Source: Cryomorpha sp963741985
GTDB taxonomy: Bacteria > Bacteroidota > Bacteroidia > Flavobacteriales_D > Cryomorphaceae
Assembly (NCBI GenBank): GCA_963741985.1
Contig: CAVUKD010000004.1
Coordinates: 248,001 to 312,000 of the forward strand
Direction of reading: 5' to 3'
DNA length: 64,000 nucleotides
The notes beneath the pieces were generated by a model that saw only the letters and a program-made list of their open reading frames with translations, was not told the DNA's origin and did not search any database. The translations under genes and the position numbers were made by a program. Positions 18,713 to 27,355 of the stretch are shown piece after piece. Each line of letters starts with the position of its first letter. Positions within the stretch are counted from its first letter, which is position 1.

Positions 18713-19832
18713 TTGCAAAATTCTATTTTGAAGAATTCTCATAAAAAAGCAGATTTTAAAAAAATAGTCTTTGATCGTGCGGGTGCCGGCAGCTTTCAGA
18801 AAGACGTTCATATGCGCGTGGAAGAATATTTCCGCGAAAGCGGACACTCCGTAAAAGCGAATTCGGAAATGGTTCTTAAAACGATCATGTCCATAACGGG
18901 TTGGGCGGGCACGTATTTGCTTATTCTTTTCAGCGGATGGAATCCGTGGATTCTTTTGGTTCTCGCCATGGTTCATGGCTTTTTTATGGCAATGATCGGA
19001 TTAAATGTGGGTCATGATGCTATTCACGGATCATATTCCAAATCGAAGCGACTCAATAAACTGTTGGGATTAACTTTTAATCTGGTTGGTGCCAACGATT
19101 ACGTTTGGGGAATAAGTCATAATATTGTTCATCACTCATTTACAAACATTCCGAATCACGATGAAGATATAAATCAACCGGCTTTTCTCCGGATTGAGCC
19201 TTCGCAGAGATTGCTAAAAATCCATCGTTTTCAATATATCTACGCATACTTTCTTTATTGCCTGGCTACCCTTTCTTGGGTTTTTGTAAAGGACTATGTG
19301 AAGTTTTTTCAACGCCGATTGGGAGGTCATTATCGCAAGACCTTTCCAAAAAAAGAAATTGCACGACTATTCTTCTATAAAATACTCTATTACATTTTAT
19401 TTTTAGCAGTGCCGATGATTCTACTTCCGTTCCCTTGGTATGGAATTTTACTTGGCTTTGTGGCTTCTCATTTTGTGGGTGGATTTACGATGGCTGTAAT
19501 TTTTATGCTGGCTCACATCGTGGAAGAAACCAGCTATCCTATTCCGGACGAAGATGGGAAAGTACGGATTATCATGGGCAGATTTGCAAATGCACACTAC
19601 AGCCAATTTTGCCGTTCGAAACCGGGTGGTCAATTATCTCTTTGGCGGTTTGAACTTTCAAGTTGAGCATCATTTGTTTCCAAAAGTATGTCACGTGCAT
19701 TACCCTAGTATTTCAAAAATTGTACGCCAAACAGCGGCAGATCACAACCTGCCCTATCTGGAACACAAGACATTCTTTGGCGCTATTGCATCGCATACCA
19801 GAGCGCTTAAGAATTTTGGGGTGTCACCATAA
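18713..19832 (+). pseudogene. Fatty acid desaturase (membrane, His-box), one frameshift
   Basis: Membrane fatty acid desaturase of the DesA/linoleoyl-CoA desaturase type. Conserved histidine boxes are visible: GHDAIHGSY, HNIVHHSFTN and, after the shift, FQVEHHLFP. Several hydrophobic helices lie between them. The frame breaks near 19557-19590: reading one base later restores homology from the codons WADLQMHTTANFAVRN onward, to a stop at 19832. The shift is equivalent to one extra base (or two missing). The start is also odd: no ATG is suitable, and TTG at 18713 or 18728 begins the conserved N-terminus; the next ATG, at 18812, would drop it. Genuine decay and a sequencing error are both possible. 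Confidence 0.85.
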
Positions 19833-19849
19833 TTCACCATATTCAGGCA

Positions 19850-21943
19850 TTATTTTAAGGGCTGATATCCATATATCTCTACGGAAAAATCATCCGTAAA
19901 GGCTGCCTGTCTATCAGGATTATAGAGATAGATACTCAAAGTAGCCTCCGGACCGAGTTGTTCCGGTTTTATTTCAAATTCCATTTTCACGGGCCACCAA
20001 TTAGAGAAGGCGCTTTGGAAAGTATTTGCCGCGACTGCTTTTCGCAAAAGCACTCCACTTGAGTCATCGACACTTGCGACGAATTCGGCAGTTGTACTCC
20101 CTTCGAATCGGGTAAAAACCTGACAAGCAACATACAAACTCTCCCCTGCCATCCTTTGCAACGAATCTATTGGCAGACGGAAGGTGGCAGAGTACTCACC
20201 CGATTTTTCTGCAAAGCTTCCATGATGCACCGGTTGACTTACCAGAAGATCCGAATTGGTTTGCCAGTACTTCTCCGCTGATTCATATCCGTAGGTCGAT
20301 TGCAGCAGGAGTTTTCCGACCCTCAAGGGATTTTGTAAGGTCGAGGCATCAAATAAGGCCAGCTTGCGCCCCGGATCAAAGGCAATTCGCTGCGATGTAT
20401 CAAACTCCTGGATATAAACCGGAATATTTGTGGCATTCAACCCTGAGAGGTAAGCCGTGTACCAATTTCTCAAAAGATAGCGCTTCCGCCCGTCGAGCGT
20501 GTCGGGATCGTAATCGGTGTAATTCAGAAAAACATGTTTTTTATCTTTAAACTGACCGTAAAACTCTCCCAGTCTCTTTTCAACGGGATTTGTGAGAATA
20601 TATGCCGGCTCTGGACTATCAAAAATATTTTTGAAAACAAATTCCTTCTGCGAGCTATAGCCTAACTGCTGGGCGTACAAAACCATATCGTAGGGCTTAT
20701 TGCCCAAAATATATGCTATGAGGAGGATGAAAATCCAATGAAACTTCTTCGGTAAATGGAAGAATACGAATACAACAAAGAGTATTGCCAATGGCAGATA
20801 GAGTTTCTGGTAAATATCATTATCCACAAAATATGCGCAAGTGGCGCCGCATGCGACGAAAATGAGGATTCCAAATCGATTTTTTCCCGTCTCCATGAAA
20901 TCGGAAATCACTTTTGAAGCCGGAATGGCGGCCACCGGGATTAGGAATAGAAAGTGGCGTATATCAAGACACATGGGTACATATGCCAAAGGTGAAATGG
21001 TCATGAAGTTTGCCGAAAGGAGCATCAATATGGCAGTCATGATGAAGTAGGAATCCTGATCATGCATCCGCAGACGCTGCCGTATACCGCGAGCGAAAAA
21101 TCCGGCAAAAACAAAAATGTAAGCGGCATAGAGTCCGGTTTGAATTCCCATTTTTGAAAATCCGGTCGTAAGACGTTCAACCAGAATTGAAAAGGATTGA
21201 CGATCGTAGCTGCAGCTGTTGAGATAGGCATTTGCCGAAAGGGCATCAAAGCGGGAGGCAAGACTACCCGTCATAAAGAAAAGCAGCACAAAATAAAGCG
21301 CCAATAGCCCCATTCCTGAGAGCAAAGTGGATATCCAGAATCTGATATTTTCGCGGGCGAACATATCGACGGCAAAAAGATAAACCAGCCAGGGTAATAT
21401 CAAGAGAATGGTGCCTTTGGCCATAAAGCCAAATAGCAGTGTAGCTGAGAGCAGAAAGCTGTAGCGAAGGGGATTTGTCTTCCCATTGCCATATCTGAAT
21501 TTATAGACTGTGAGAACCGATAATATTACCGCAAGGGCGACAAATATATCAGGCATCAATTTGTCCGAATAAAATATGAACCAGTGCGATAAAAGGGTAA
21601 ATAGTAATCCCAGACTCAGCTGTATAAGACCTCTCTTTCGGAGAATAAAATAAACCGCTGTGAGTATGCCCATTGTAGCCAACATAGCCGGAAGAGCTGA
21701 GGAAAAATCAGAGATTCCGAATACTGCATACGATAATGCAGTGGTGAATACAAGGGCAAACCGAAACGAAAAATGATTCGAAAAATCAGGGGTTCCGTTC
21801 AGATAATCAGCAGCGATGCGGGCATATTCTAAATCGTCATATCCATAATGCCCGATATAGGCGAACATGTGATAGCCAACCATTCCCAGTATTGCCAAGA
21901 GAAGTACCAAAATGGAGTTTATTTTTAAAGAAGAATTCTGCAT
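19850..21943 (-). CDS. GT39-like (ArnT/PMT_2 family) membrane glycosyltransferase
   Basis: Polytopic membrane protein of 697 residues from ATG 21943 (the frame extends 7 codons to a TTG). The first extracytoplasmic loop has GYDDLEYARIAADYLNG, the acidic pair expected of lipid-phosphate-sugar-dependent GT-C enzymes. About 10-12 hydrophobic helices cover residues 10-420. A soluble C-terminal domain of about 270 residues follows, likely a carbohydrate-binding-type periplasmic domain. It probably transfers a sugar from a polyprenyl-phosphate donor to a lipid or protein. Its 3' end is tail-to-tail with the desaturase. The specific acceptor cannot be told. Confidence 0.8.
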   Translation of the reverse strand: MQNSSLKINSILVLLLAILGMVGYHMFAYIGHYGYDDLEYARIAADYLNGTPDFSNHFSFRFALVFTTALSYAVFGISDFSSALPAMLATMGILTAVYFILRKRGLIQLSLGLLFTLLSHWFIFYSDKLMPDIFVALAVILSVLTVYKFRYGNGKTNPLRYSFLLSATLLFGFMAKGTILLILPWLVYLFAVDMFARENIRFWISTLLSGMGLLALYFVLLFFMTGSLASRFDALSANAYLNSCSYDRQSFSILVERLTTGFSKMGIQTGLYAAYIFVFAGFFARGIRQRLRMHDQDSYFIMTAILMLLSANFMTISPLAYVPMCLDIRHFLFLIPVAAIPASKVISDFMETGKNRFGILIFVACGATCAYFVDNDIYQKLYLPLAILFVVFVFFHLPKKFHWIFILLIAYILGNKPYDMVLYAQQLGYSSQKEFVFKNIFDSPEPAYILTNPVEKRLGEFYGQFKDKKHVFLNYTDYDPDTLDGRKRYLLRNWYTAYLSGLNATNIPVYIQEFDTSQRIAFDPGRKLALFDASTLQNPLRVGKLLLQSTYGYESAEKYWQTNSDLLVSQPVHHGSFAEKSGEYSATFRLPIDSLQRMAGESLYVACQVFTRFEGSTTAEFVASVDDSSGVLLRKAVAANTFQSAFSNWWPVKMEFEIKPEQLGPEATLSIYLYNPDRQAAFTDDFSVEIYGYQPLK

Positions 21944-22109
21944 GCTTATCGCATTTCGAGCCAAATAATTTTGAAGCGGAATAACTGCAAGTATAGAAAG
22001 AAAAAATACAGAGGAAATCCTGGTTCATTTGAAAAATTCAGTAGAATAGATAGTTGTTCAAGAAGCACCCGTAGGGGCCATTCAGACCCGCTATACCGAA
22101 TCGCGCTTA

Positions 22110-23195
22110 CTATCGCAAAGGGGTAAGCAGCTTTTGAAAATACGGATTATAGACAAAATGTGTGTTGTAATGAGAGTGGGAAAGTCGTGGTTTAGCCATG
22201 ATCTCATTAAATTGTTTTTCACTTAAATTCAATTTCGAAAAAACTTTTTCTTTTATTTCAGCTAATAAATCCGGCTTAATGATTTCTTCAGAAAGTAGTT
22301 CTCTTGCTTTTTCTTTGGTTAAAATATTCGCACAAATTAAATTGGACAAATGGGGTATTCTTTTGTCAATATTGAAAAAAGTGGGGAGAATATAACACTG
22401 ATAAAAAATAGTAAAAGAAGATTCAAAATGTTTTCCACCATGATCTTGCCAATCAAATACCTTCATTAATTTTTCGTGTGCATCGACTTTATTATAATGC
22501 ATACAATTGAGAGGTGTGAAATATTTCGTTTTCAATCTTTTATTGATCAAAAACTTACGTATTGGACCAAGTTTGGGAAAGCTTGAGAGATCAGCTTTTT
22601 CAAAACGATTGTTGATGTCGGCAATTTGTCGCCAATCATTTTTATTATGCACCCAGTGGTTGGGCATAAAAAATTCTGTATGGATGTTCTCACCGGTTAC
22701 CATCCACGGAATTTTTTTCTTCATAGCAACCTCATATATTGAAGCAATATTTATATGGTCACTAAGCAATTCAATATCTACTACGCGCGCTTTTAACAAG
22801 GATCTTTGGGCAGCAAAAAATGCTTCTGTATCTACTTTCCTGATACATAAATCAAAGCCCGTTTCTTTCTTTATTTTCGCCAAATTTGAAATTGCGGTTT
22901 CCCTGTCCCAGCCGTTATCACAGTGCACCATAAGAACATTTAAGCCTTTTTTATGCAAGAGATAAGCCACATAACTACTATCGGTGCCACCGCTTATACC
23001 CAAAATGCAATCGTACGGAGACCTTGAGCGCTTGATTTTTTGAATTTGTTTTTCAAAATAGCCATCGGCAATCAATTTTTCCTGAACTTCGTGCGCCTCA
23101 AAATATTCCGTGCAATAATTACAAATTCCATTTTCATCAAATTGTATTTCGGGATCAACTTTTGAGTTCATCAAGCAATGGTTGCATTCCTTCAT
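22110..23195 (-). CDS. N-acetyl sugar amidotransferase (PseA/WbpG-like, PP-loop)
   Basis: ATP-dependent amidotransferase-type enzyme of surface polysaccharide biosynthesis; relatives (PseA, WbpG) convert an N-acetyl sugar group to an acetamidino form with ammonia from HisH/HisF-like partners. The ATG at 23195 starts MKECNHCLMNS; 27 further codons upstream are open but unlike the family. Visible features are two zinc-type CxxC pairs (CNHC, CNYC), the PP-loop LGISGGTDSSYVAYLL, and the VTGENIHTEFFMPNHWV segment. It is 361 residues long. No hisH/hisF-like partner is nearby. The gene looks more AT-rich than its neighbours, which could indicate transfer. Confidence 0.88.
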   Translation of the reverse strand: MKECNHCLMNSKVDPEIQFDENGICNYCTEYFEAHEVQEKLIADGYFEKQIQKIKRSRSPYDCILGISGGTDSSYVAYLLHKKGLNVLMVHCDNGWDRETAISNLAKIKKETGFDLCIRKVDTEAFFAAQRSLLKARVVDIELLSDHINIASIYEVAMKKKIPWMVTGENIHTEFFMPNHWVHNKNDWRQIADINNRFEKADLSSFPKLGPIRKFLINKRLKTKYFTPLNCMHYNKVDAHEKLMKVFDWQDHGGKHFESSFTIFYQCYILPTFFNIDKRIPHLSNLICANILTKEKARELLSEEIIKPDLLAEIKEKVFSKLNLSEKQFNEIMAKPRLSHSHYNTHFVYNPYFQKLLTPLR

Positions 23196-23485
23196 AGCTA
23201 AGGATTTAATGAATAAATATTGCCTCCGAATAATTTGTAAAAAGGCAGAATCAAATACCCCTACCTTTTTGGGCAACTTAAACCTCTGCCAACCAAACGT
23301 AACTATCTGTATATTATTGCTTTTTATCAGATGAAATTTGCTCTGAAGCGAATTCCGCTAATACTCTTTTGGCGTTTTAAAAATAGATCAAGGGTTTTTT
23401 ACCCGTCTCGAATTTCGAGACTTCTTCTTCTCGCTAAAATTCCATCGGGGTGGATTTTAACAAATCTTTTCGCCATCTTTAACCC

Positions 23486-26400
23486 GTGTATAGATTACTG
23501 GCTTTCATTCTATTGTTTCTCTTTGCCGAAACCTCTCCGGCGCAAAATATCAATATCAATAATATAAGGAATCAATTCAATCAGCAGTATGATAGCGGAC
23601 ATTTCAATCAGGCTCTCGTAAAAGTGGACGCGATTATTACGTACTGGAAAAATTTGGATGAGCGAGACAGTACGGATTTTTACCGATATCGCCGGGCTCA
23701 TACCATGGGCAGTGACGGAAGACCGACGGAGGCCGTTAAGGAATCAAGTGAATTAATTTCCGAACGGGAGTCCACGCCACCTCTTCCGGATTTTATGGGC
23801 CGTTTGTATTTCACAAATGGCATGAACCGATTCTATCTTTCCGAATTTGAGAAGGCTACTGAAATTCTCAATAAAAGTATTGCATTTGAAACGAATCGTT
23901 CGATTCCCGATACTTCAACCATTGCGAATGCCATCGAATGGAAAGGGATCGTTTGCGCGTACACGGACCATTTAGAAGATGCCCAAAACTTGGTTGAGCA
24001 AGCGCTCAATCTGCGTTATGCAATATATGATTCTTCGTCAATTGAAATTGCGTATTCGCTGAATTCACTCGCCGGAATTTATAATGAAAGAAACATGCTC
24101 GCCGAAACAGCCAGAGCGTATAAGGAAGCTTACCGTATCTTGAAACTCCGGCTTCCATCAGGTCACCCAAATCTCCTGAGTGTCGCTGCCAATCTCAGTA
24201 ATGTGGAATCCGGAATGGGTGACATAAGTGATGCTCTGAAACTACTTGAAACAGCTATTGCAGGACACGAAAAATTAAATTCTGCCTACAATTTAATGCA
24301 GGAATATCATAATTTGGGTTCCATTTACGCCACTTCGCTTCACGATGATGAGCGGGCGAGAGTCTATTTTTTGAAAAGCCTGAATCTTGCTGATTCGCTT
24401 TTGCCAAAACCCCATTTCTACCGCGCTAGTATCTATGACGGCCTCGGAGGCACCTATCTGGAGCAAGGAAATTATCTAAGAGCCGATTCATTTTTCGTTC
24501 TTTCATATGATGAAAGAATGAGCATGCCGGAAAAAACCGAATCTGATTTGGGTCAAAGCTCTTACAATCTCGGATTGACTTCCGAAGCCAATGAAGACAC
24601 AGCCAGAGCCATAATATATTTCACCCGGTCGCTGAACTACTATAGTGCATCTTTCGGTGAAAACCACCCGAAAACGGCCAATGCAATGTTTGAGCTTGCA
24701 AATTTAAATTGGCTGAACGGAAATCGTGAAGAAGCCTTAAGATCCTTCCGAAAATGTCTTAAAATTTACACCCAAAATCTGACAAGTCACCACGCCTATC
24801 CCCTACAGACAGATATTAAACTCGCAGAATGTTTTGGTGAAATCAATCAGCCGGACAGTACAGAATTATATCTCCGCAAGGCGTGGGAAGGGGTTTGTGA
24901 GACCGATGGAAAACCTGTAAAACTCAAATCTCTTTCTGAATATCCTATCGCATTTGTCGATCCGGAGGTTTTAAATTTGATCAATCTGAACCTTGATATT
25001 CTTATTAAAAGAAGAGAACTCATCGGTGAAAACGACAATCGCGAAGGAGTGGAGTTGATGAAAACAATGGATAAGTTGATGGCACAGCTTTGGCCAATGT
25101 TAAATTTTGACAATGAAACCAGCTCACTTTTGCCCAAAATAAAAACCATTTACCGAAAAGGTGTACTCCTCACGAGTCTCAACAAAGCAGTTGACCATCA
25201 AGTGAAAATGCTGTGTCTGAACAGTCTGGAGCAAAGCCAATCGGCTTCCATACGGTCCGCTCTTCAAAACCGAAACGCGATGCATTACGCCAATGTACCG
25301 GATTCGATTGTAGAAAAAGATCGGAAGCTACGCGAGAAGTTACGTTTTGTGCAAGCCAATGCGAAAGATGGAGAAATTGAAGTTTCGGATGATATCAGTT
25401 TTCGGACTTTGAATGAATGGCGCACATTTCAGCAGGAACTTCAGAAGCAATATCCCGAATGGTATAGTGCGCGCTATGCACCGGAAACTCCCAATCTCGG
25501 TGAAGTCCAAAAGACTCTTTCAGAAGTGAAGGCCAGCCTTGCCGCGTATTTTGTGGAAGACACATCCCTCGTGATATTGCTTGTAGATGGCAAAAACTTT
25601 GAAACTTATATTTCATCGCTCCCTCCCACTTGGCGTGATTCTATGCGTACCTATCGCAGCCTTACCGAGAAACGAGCTGATGCTAAAAGACTCGCTCCAT
25701 TGAGCTATTACCTGTACACACTGTTTTGGAAACCAATAGAAGCAAAAGTTCAGTATAGGGTGATGCTCATTCCCGATGGAGCGTTGAACTTTCTGAATTT
25801 TGAGACCCTGATTTCATCAATGCCCGAGAGCAACAATTTTTCGACTTGGGACTGGCTGATCAAGAAACACATTTTTTTATACCGTAATTCCCTTCCGGGA
25901 AAAACAGAAGCCTCCGTTCCAAATGAGAATGAAATTCTCGCTCTGGCTCCGGGATTTTCAGACGAACTAAAAGCAGAATACCAAAATCGACTGGGTAAAG
26001 ACCAAGCGATAGATTCAACTTTTACCCATTGGGTGCAGACACCCTGGTCAGTTTCATTTGCCGAAGAGCTAAAGCCAAAAGGCAAAACATTCGTGGGATT
26101 GGAAGCAACAAAAGCAGCTTTTCGCGAAAATGCTTCGCATGCAGAAATACTTCATTTTGGAACCCATGCTCAGCTACAGGACACGGATCCATTAACGAGC
26201 TATTTAGCCCTCACACCGCAACCTGAAAAAGCAGATGGTGGCTATCTCTTCGCCTATGAGTTATACAATCAGCCACTTAGAGCGCAACTAGCAGTATTAA
26301 CGGCTTGTGAAACAGGTCTTGGAACATATCGCGAGGGGGATGGTGTAATCTCTATCGCTCATGCCTTTCAATATGCGGGTTGCCCCAATGTAATCTACAG

Positions 26401-26707
26401 TTTATGGCAAATTGACGATAAACAATCCACTGCTCTGGTGAAACAATTTTATGCATATCTCGATGAAAATGATTCGTTTTCAGAAGCATTACACCACGCC
26501 AAACTGGATTATATCGCCAATAATTCCGACGAATTGAACGCTCCATATTACTGGGGAGGAATGGTTTTGACTGGATCTGATGGAAAACTTTCTGAGAAAA
26601 ATAGTTTCGGCTTAAAATATGGATGGCTCCTTGCTTTAGTAATTGCCATTGTTATCGTGCTGAAATTCCGAAAGCGTGAAAAGCGAAAATCAAACAATGT
26701 ATTTTAA
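23486..26707 (+). CDS. TPR-CHAT protease-like protein with signal peptide and C-terminal anchor
   Basis: 1073 residues from a GTG start that directly begins a signal peptide (about 1-20, ending SPAQ); no upstream in-frame ATG exists. Residues about 30-450 form tetratricopeptide repeats. A linker follows, then a CHAT (caspase-HetF-associated-with-TPR) domain at about 760-1035. The catalytic dyad is intact: His894 in HFGTHAQL and Cys941 in LTACETGLG, as in separase/caspase-type cysteine peptidases. A hydrophobic helix (about 1045-1062) and a basic tail end the protein, so the TPR and CHAT parts would be outside the cytoplasm. The target is unknown and no caspase-like partner sits beside it. Confidence 0.85.
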   Translation: MYRLLAFILLFLFAETSPAQNININNIRNQFNQQYDSGHFNQALVKVDAIITYWKNLDERDSTDFYRYRRAHTMGSDGRPTEAVKESSELISERESTPPLPDFMGRLYFTNGMNRFYLSEFEKATEILNKSIAFETNRSIPDTSTIANAIEWKGIVCAYTDHLEDAQNLVEQALNLRYAIYDSSSIEIAYSLNSLAGIYNERNMLAETARAYKEAYRILKLRLPSGHPNLLSVAANLSNVESGMGDISDALKLLETAIAGHEKLNSAYNLMQEYHNLGSIYATSLHDDERARVYFLKSLNLADSLLPKPHFYRASIYDGLGGTYLEQGNYLRADSFFVLSYDERMSMPEKTESDLGQSSYNLGLTSEANEDTARAIIYFTRSLNYYSASFGENHPKTANAMFELANLNWLNGNREEALRSFRKCLKIYTQNLTSHHAYPLQTDIKLAECFGEINQPDSTELYLRKAWEGVCETDGKPVKLKSLSEYPIAFVDPEVLNLINLNLDILIKRRELIGENDNREGVELMKTMDKLMAQLWPMLNFDNETSSLLPKIKTIYRKGVLLTSLNKAVDHQVKMLCLNSLEQSQSASIRSALQNRNAMHYANVPDSIVEKDRKLREKLRFVQANAKDGEIEVSDDISFRTLNEWRTFQQELQKQYPEWYSARYAPETPNLGEVQKTLSEVKASLAAYFVEDTSLVILLVDGKNFETYISSLPPTWRDSMRTYRSLTEKRADAKRLAPLSYYLYTLFWKPIEAKVQYRVMLIPDGALNFLNFETLISSMPESNNFSTWDWLIKKHIFLYRNSLPGKTEASVPNENEILALAPGFSDELKAEYQNRLGKDQAIDSTFTHWVQTPWSVSFAEELKPKGKTFVGLEATKAAFRENASHAEILHFGTHAQLQDTDPLTSYLALTPQPEKADGGYLFAYELYNQPLRAQLAVLTACETGLGTYREGDGVISIAHAFQYAGCPNVIYSLWQIDDKQSTALVKQFYAYLDENDSFSEALHHAKLDYIANNSDELNAPYYWGGMVLTGSDGKLSEKNSFGLKYGWLLALVIAIVIVLKFRKREKRKSNNVF

Positions 26708-26883
26708 TCCCCATGCGCAAGATTTTCCACATAAAACGGGTGGGACTCAACGGTTTTAAAAGCTCCATTTACATCACATAAACAATTGATATTGTAATTA
26801 TTACATAGATAAACACCAACGAGCTCATAGGTTTCGGATTGATTCTTGCGCAATTGGGTTTAAATCAAAAAAAACTTAAAACC

Positions 26884-27081
26884 ATGAGAATTGTAGGAAT
26901 AATATTATTGATATTGGGTATTATAGGGTGTATCTTTTTTGGAATCCAAGCAGCAGGAGATTCCGAATCGTTTAGCCTTTTTGGGGCAGATATAGCTGTG
27001 AGCAGTGCCAATTGGACACCACTGATCGTTTCGGCGATAGTTCTTGTTGTTGGTATATTTATGTCACGTTCGGGTAAATAA
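26884..27081 (+). CDS. Small membrane protein, DUF3185-like
   Basis: 65 residues from the ATG at 26884, with two hydrophobic helices (about 2-22 and 43-60) separated by a polar stretch. The pattern MRIVGIILLILGIIG resembles short membrane proteins of the DUF3185 type. Function is not known. It precedes the tRNA-Pro gene by about 155 bases on the same strand. Confidence 0.55.
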   Translation: MRIVGIILLILGIIGCIFFGIQAAGDSESFSLFGADIAVSSANWTPLIVSAIVLVVGIFMSRSGK

Positions 27082-27185
27082 GCTTAATTTTAATTTTCGC
27101 CTTCCGGCAATCCCTTCATTTACACGCCTTCTGAATCGTTAGTCGCACAAAACGTGAGATTTTAGAATCGATTTGAAATGATTCA

Positions 27186-27216
27186 TTGCAAATAATGGGA
27201 TCAAATACTACTTTTG
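27186..27216 (+). promoter_or_regulatory. Bacteroidota-type promoter of tRNA-Pro
   Basis: A TTG (27186-27188) and a TACTTTTG box (27209-27216) are separated by 20 bases, matching the Bacteroidota pattern TTTG-N19-21-TAnnTTTG. The tRNA begins about 21 bases downstream of the box. Confidence 0.6.
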
Positions 27217-27237
27217 TCGCCCCTTCAATGAGATAAT

Positions 27238-27310
27238 CGGGGTGTAGCTCAGGTGGTAGAGTGCACGTCTGGGGGGCGTGAGGTCGCAGGTTCAAGTCCT
27301 GTCACCCCGA
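27238..27310 (+). tRNA. tRNA-Pro (anticodon GGG)
   Basis: All four arms fold. The acceptor stem is CGGGGTG with CACCCCG. The D stem is GCTC/GAGT. The anticodon stem is CACGT/GCGTG around loop CTGGGGG, giving anticodon GGG. The T arm is GCAGG-TTCAAGT-CCTGT. The gene is 73 bases, with A as discriminator and no encoded CCA. The last 28 bases, plus 4 bases beyond, recur at 29625-29656. Confidence 0.95.
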
Positions 27311-27314
27311 CTTA
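27283..27314 (+). repeat. 32-bp direct repeat, left copy (3' end of tRNA-Pro)
   Basis: Exactly identical to 29625-29656. It covers the T arm, the 3' acceptor strand and 4 bases past the tRNA. Allowing one mismatch, the match extends to 36 bases. Direct repeats of a tRNA 3' end are typical attachment-site remnants of integrated elements. The DNA between the copies holds only the acd gene and no integrase. Confidence 0.8.
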
Positions 27315-27315
27315 T

Positions 27316-27347
27316 AAAAAAGCCGTTGCGATTGCAGCGGCTTTTTT
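27316..27347. terminator. Bidirectional intrinsic terminator between tRNA-Pro and acd
   Basis: A 13-bp stem with one G-T pair, AAAAAGCCGTTGC against GCAGCGGCTTTTT, has a 4-base GATT loop. A-run and T-run flanks allow it to stop both the tRNA transcript and the convergent acd transcript. Confidence 0.85.
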
Positions 27348-27355
27348 CTTTCTTT

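Noticed and set aside
26708..26860. Inverted TGCGCAAGA / TCTTGCGCA after the CHAT gene
   Set aside because: Nine-base arms more than 130 bases apart, with no T-run; probably coincidental.
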